Below are positions 34,319 to 35,482 of a DNA stretch of 35,482 bases, piece after piece. The translations under genes were made by a program, and so were the position numbers. Origin of the DNA: Opitutales bacterium (lineage in GTDB: Bacteria; Verrucomicrobiota; Verrucomicrobiia; Opitutales; JAFGAQ01); contig JAKSBQ010000432.1 of the NCBI GenBank assembly GCA_022361075.1, positions 1 to 35,482 on the forward strand. Direction: 5' to 3'. How positions within the stretch are numbered: position 1 is the first letter of the stretch; each line of letters opens with the position of its first letter. Below the pieces are notes generated by a model. The model did no database searches. It worked only from the letters and a program-made list of their open reading frames with translations, and was not told the DNA's origin.

Positions 34319-34564
34319 CTAAATAAAAGGAATAAGCAGACGAACAAATTCAACAATACTCTTAATAAGAGCTATAAGAAGAAAGAATATAGATATATAG
34401 ATAGATAGCATAATAAGAGTCCAAACAGTATCACCTAAAACGTATCTAGCATAACCACAGTACTTAAGAATAAGAATTTCTTGAAACTGAATAGAATCAA
34501 TCTTAGTAGATAATTCAAGTAAATAATCACGAATACCTAAAATAGCATTAATAATAAAATCCAT
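34319..34564 (-). CDS. Phage membrane protein (81 aa)
   Basis: From ATG 34564 behind TAGGTG. The N-terminal half is helical with mixed charge (GIRDYLLELSTKIDSIQFQE); the second half is one long or two short helices (TLIMLSIYISIFFLLIALI and VRLLIPFI). It sits just before the coat gene. A minor virion protein or assembly factor is plausible; no family recognised. Confidence 0.7.
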   Translation of the reverse strand: MDFIINAILGIRDYLLELSTKIDSIQFQEILILKYCGYARYVLGDTVWTLIMLSIYISIFFLLIALIKSIVEFVRLLIPFI

Positions 34565-34572
34565 ATAAACAC

Positions 34573-34980
34573 CTACAATACAAATTTCTTAACAATTCTA
34601 AGGCTAAGAAACAATATAAGCATAGATAGAACTAAGGAAAAAACAGTTACACCACCCACTTGAAAGTTAGTAACATAGTTAACACCTGTCATAACACTAC
34701 TAGGAATAGGAGTAGCAGGAACATTCACAAAACTAGCAATAAAATCAAATAATCTAGCAAAATAACTAAATATAGAATCAATAAGCTTTACAAAGGCTGG
34801 AATAAGTTCAGTTGCCACAAGCTCACCAAGTTGTATTATATTATCAAACAAATCCTTTACAAATTGTATAAAATCTAGAACAGGGTCGAAGAAACCAAAA
34901 TCAAATATGCCTCCAGAATCAGAACCAGAAGAAGCATAGGAATACATAGGGGAAAATAAAAGTATAAAAAGTATAATCAA
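34573..34980 (-). CDS. Secreted phage virion-type protein (135 aa), possibly pVI-like
   Basis: Starts at TTG 34980, behind AGGTGAT. A signal peptide (IILFILLFSPMYSYA) is followed by a Ser/Gly stretch, a long amphipathic helical part (FIQFVKDLFDNIIQLGELVA, FVKLIDSIFSYFARLFDFIA), and a C-terminal membrane helix with a basic end (FSLVLSMLILFLSLRIVKKF). The tail resembles the coat pattern of hydrophobic helix plus Arg/Lys. It could cap the virion together with the adsorption protein, as pVI does. Inference from layout only. Confidence 0.65.
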   Translation of the reverse strand: MIILFILLFSPMYSYASSGSDSGGIFDFGFFDPVLDFIQFVKDLFDNIIQLGELVATELIPAFVKLIDSIFSYFARLFDFIASFVNVPATPIPSSVMTGVNYVTNFQVGGVTVFSLVLSMLILFLSLRIVKKFVL

Positions 34981-35018
34981 GATATCACCTAATTTCAGAA
35001 AAGAGAGATTAAATCCCT

Positions 35019-35261
35019 CTAAAACTGTTGTTTAGCATACATGCCGGAACGACCATCAAAACTATACATACCTAACTTAACATCTTTAATCTCTACAGAT
35101 TGCTTGTCTTTAATAGAACCATAAGTTTCCTTATTAACAGATACATCTAAGTTATCTCTTTGTCCTTGATAAAGTCTTATTACATACTTATCTTCCTTAC
35201 CTTCCTCAACTGATTGTTTAATAAACCTATCAACTACAAAACCTTTAACATTAGCTATCAT
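35019..35261 (-). CDS. Candidate ssDNA-binding protein (pV-like, 80 aa)
   Basis: From ATG 35261 behind AAAGGAGG. A soluble, beta-rich, charged product (MIANVKGFVVDRFIKQSVEE, YVIRLYQGQRDNLDVSV, VEIKDVKLGMYSFDGR), with aromatic and basic residues and the size of the OB-like pV proteins that coat phage ssDNA. In the closed circle it comes just after rep, as gene V follows gene II in Ff phages. Assignment rests on size, composition and position. Confidence 0.6.
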   Translation of the reverse strand: MIANVKGFVVDRFIKQSVEEGKEDKYVIRLYQGQRDNLDVSVNKETYGSIKDKQSVEIKDVKLGMYSFDGRSGMYAKQQF

Positions 35262-35273
35262 AAAAATCCTCCT

Positions 35274-35420
35274 TTAATTAATAATTTTTTTATCTTTAGA
35301 AATGTTTTTCTTAGGCATACTCTTAATTTTGTCAATATGCCATAATGCACTAGTTGTCACAACATAAACACCATATAAACAGCCAATTAATTGATATGCT
35401 GTAATACTCCCAATGTCCAT
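35274..35420 (-). CDS. Small phage membrane protein (48 aa)
   Basis: I start it at ATG 35420, nine bases after a perfect AAGGAGGTG; the frame is open to 35471 but that part would be the leader after rep. One hydrophobic helix (AYQLIGCLYGVYVVTTSALW) is followed by a lysine-rich tail (KSMPKKNISKDKK). In the closed circle it lies between rep and the ssDNA-binding gene. Function unknown. Confidence 0.65.
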   Translation of the reverse strand: MDIGSITAYQLIGCLYGVYVVTTSALWHIDKIKSMPKKNISKDKKIIN

Positions 35421-35482
35421 ATAATTTAAGCACCTCCTTATTAAGTTTTCAAAGAACGACCTCATAAACATTATAGAACATA

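Larger units (their letters stand above)
30004..35482 (-). mobile_element. Inovirus-like filamentous phage genome, probably complete but permuted
   Basis: About 5.48 kb, typical for filamentous phages. It is AT-rich, almost all genes are on the minus strand, and strong AGGAGG-like ribosome sites contrast with the chromosomal side. Modules in circular order: HUH Rep, small membrane protein, pV-like ssDNA-binding protein, membrane/virion proteins, major coat protein, secreted adsorption protein, tiny membrane proteins, Zot-like ATPase, hairpin-rich intergenic region. Closing base 35482 onto 30004 restores rep in frame with a stop three codons later. No integrase, transposase or flanking direct repeat is seen. 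It may be a prophage in comF or an assembly/amplification chimera with a phage of another, probably Gram-positive low-GC, host. Confidence 0.85.

Noticed and set aside
35455-35482. A dif-like XerD arm (TTATGTTCTAT) appears when the phage circle is closed across 35482/30004.
   Set aside because: The XerC arm and centre do not fit a dif site, the comF side has no dif-like sequence, and such matches are common in AT-rich DNA.

Overview
The window joins two unlike pieces of DNA. Positions 1 to about 30003 are a moderate-GC bacterial chromosome with few strong Shine-Dalgarno sites. Secreted type I sulfatases, an alternative complex III (ACIII) operon running directly into a cbb3 oxidase, and many TTG/GTG-extended reading frames suggest a marine PVC-group bacterium, probably Verrucomicrobiota (Opitutae/Puniceicoccales-like). 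That placement is inferred from gene content only. Positions 30004-35482 are strongly AT-rich, almost entirely minus-strand, tightly packed, with strong AGGAGG-type ribosome sites before most genes. They encode a filamentous (inovirus-like) phage.

Chromosomal layout. 1-2492: a partial membrane protein, a remnant of a short-chain dehydrogenase (SDR) gene, and a secreted protein with a possible transglutaminase-like core. 2597-4038: an SDR gene divergent from a TetR regulator, with two copies of one operator between them. 4188-5105: a lipoprotein-like esterase. 5245-6456: a second TetR divergent from a SnoaL-like gene, again with a duplicated operator. 6513-11212: three different secreted S1 sulfatases, likely for sulfated algal polysaccharide. 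12178-23582: actA-F, a small membrane protein, ccoS, ccoN, ccoO and a one-heme ccoP, reading as one quinol-to-oxygen respiratory unit. 23589-25370: a SulP anion transporter. Then follow tRNA-Thr, a MASE1/CHASE hybrid histidine kinase, truA and comF.

The comF gene is cut about ten to fifteen codons before its usual end, and the phage begins at that base. Read on the minus strand, the phage carries an HUH replication initiator, then (after closing the circle through the window end) a small membrane protein, a pV-like ssDNA-binding protein, two membrane/virion proteins, a 47-residue major coat protein, a large secreted adsorption protein, several tiny membrane proteins, a Zot-like ATPase, and a hairpin-rich intergenic region. 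Joining base 35482 to base 30004 restores the rep frame and gives a stop three codons later, so the roughly 5.48 kb looks like one whole phage genome, linearised at the 3' end of rep. No integrase or transposase is visible and base composition differs from the host side, so a chimeric contig is at least as likely as a real prophage.

The most unusual observation is in the phage: the C-terminal 44 residues of the adsorption protein are a near copy of the mature major coat protein (36 of 44 identical, the last 27 all identical, with only silent DNA changes in that part). This suggests that the tip protein docks into the virion using a duplicated coat subunit.
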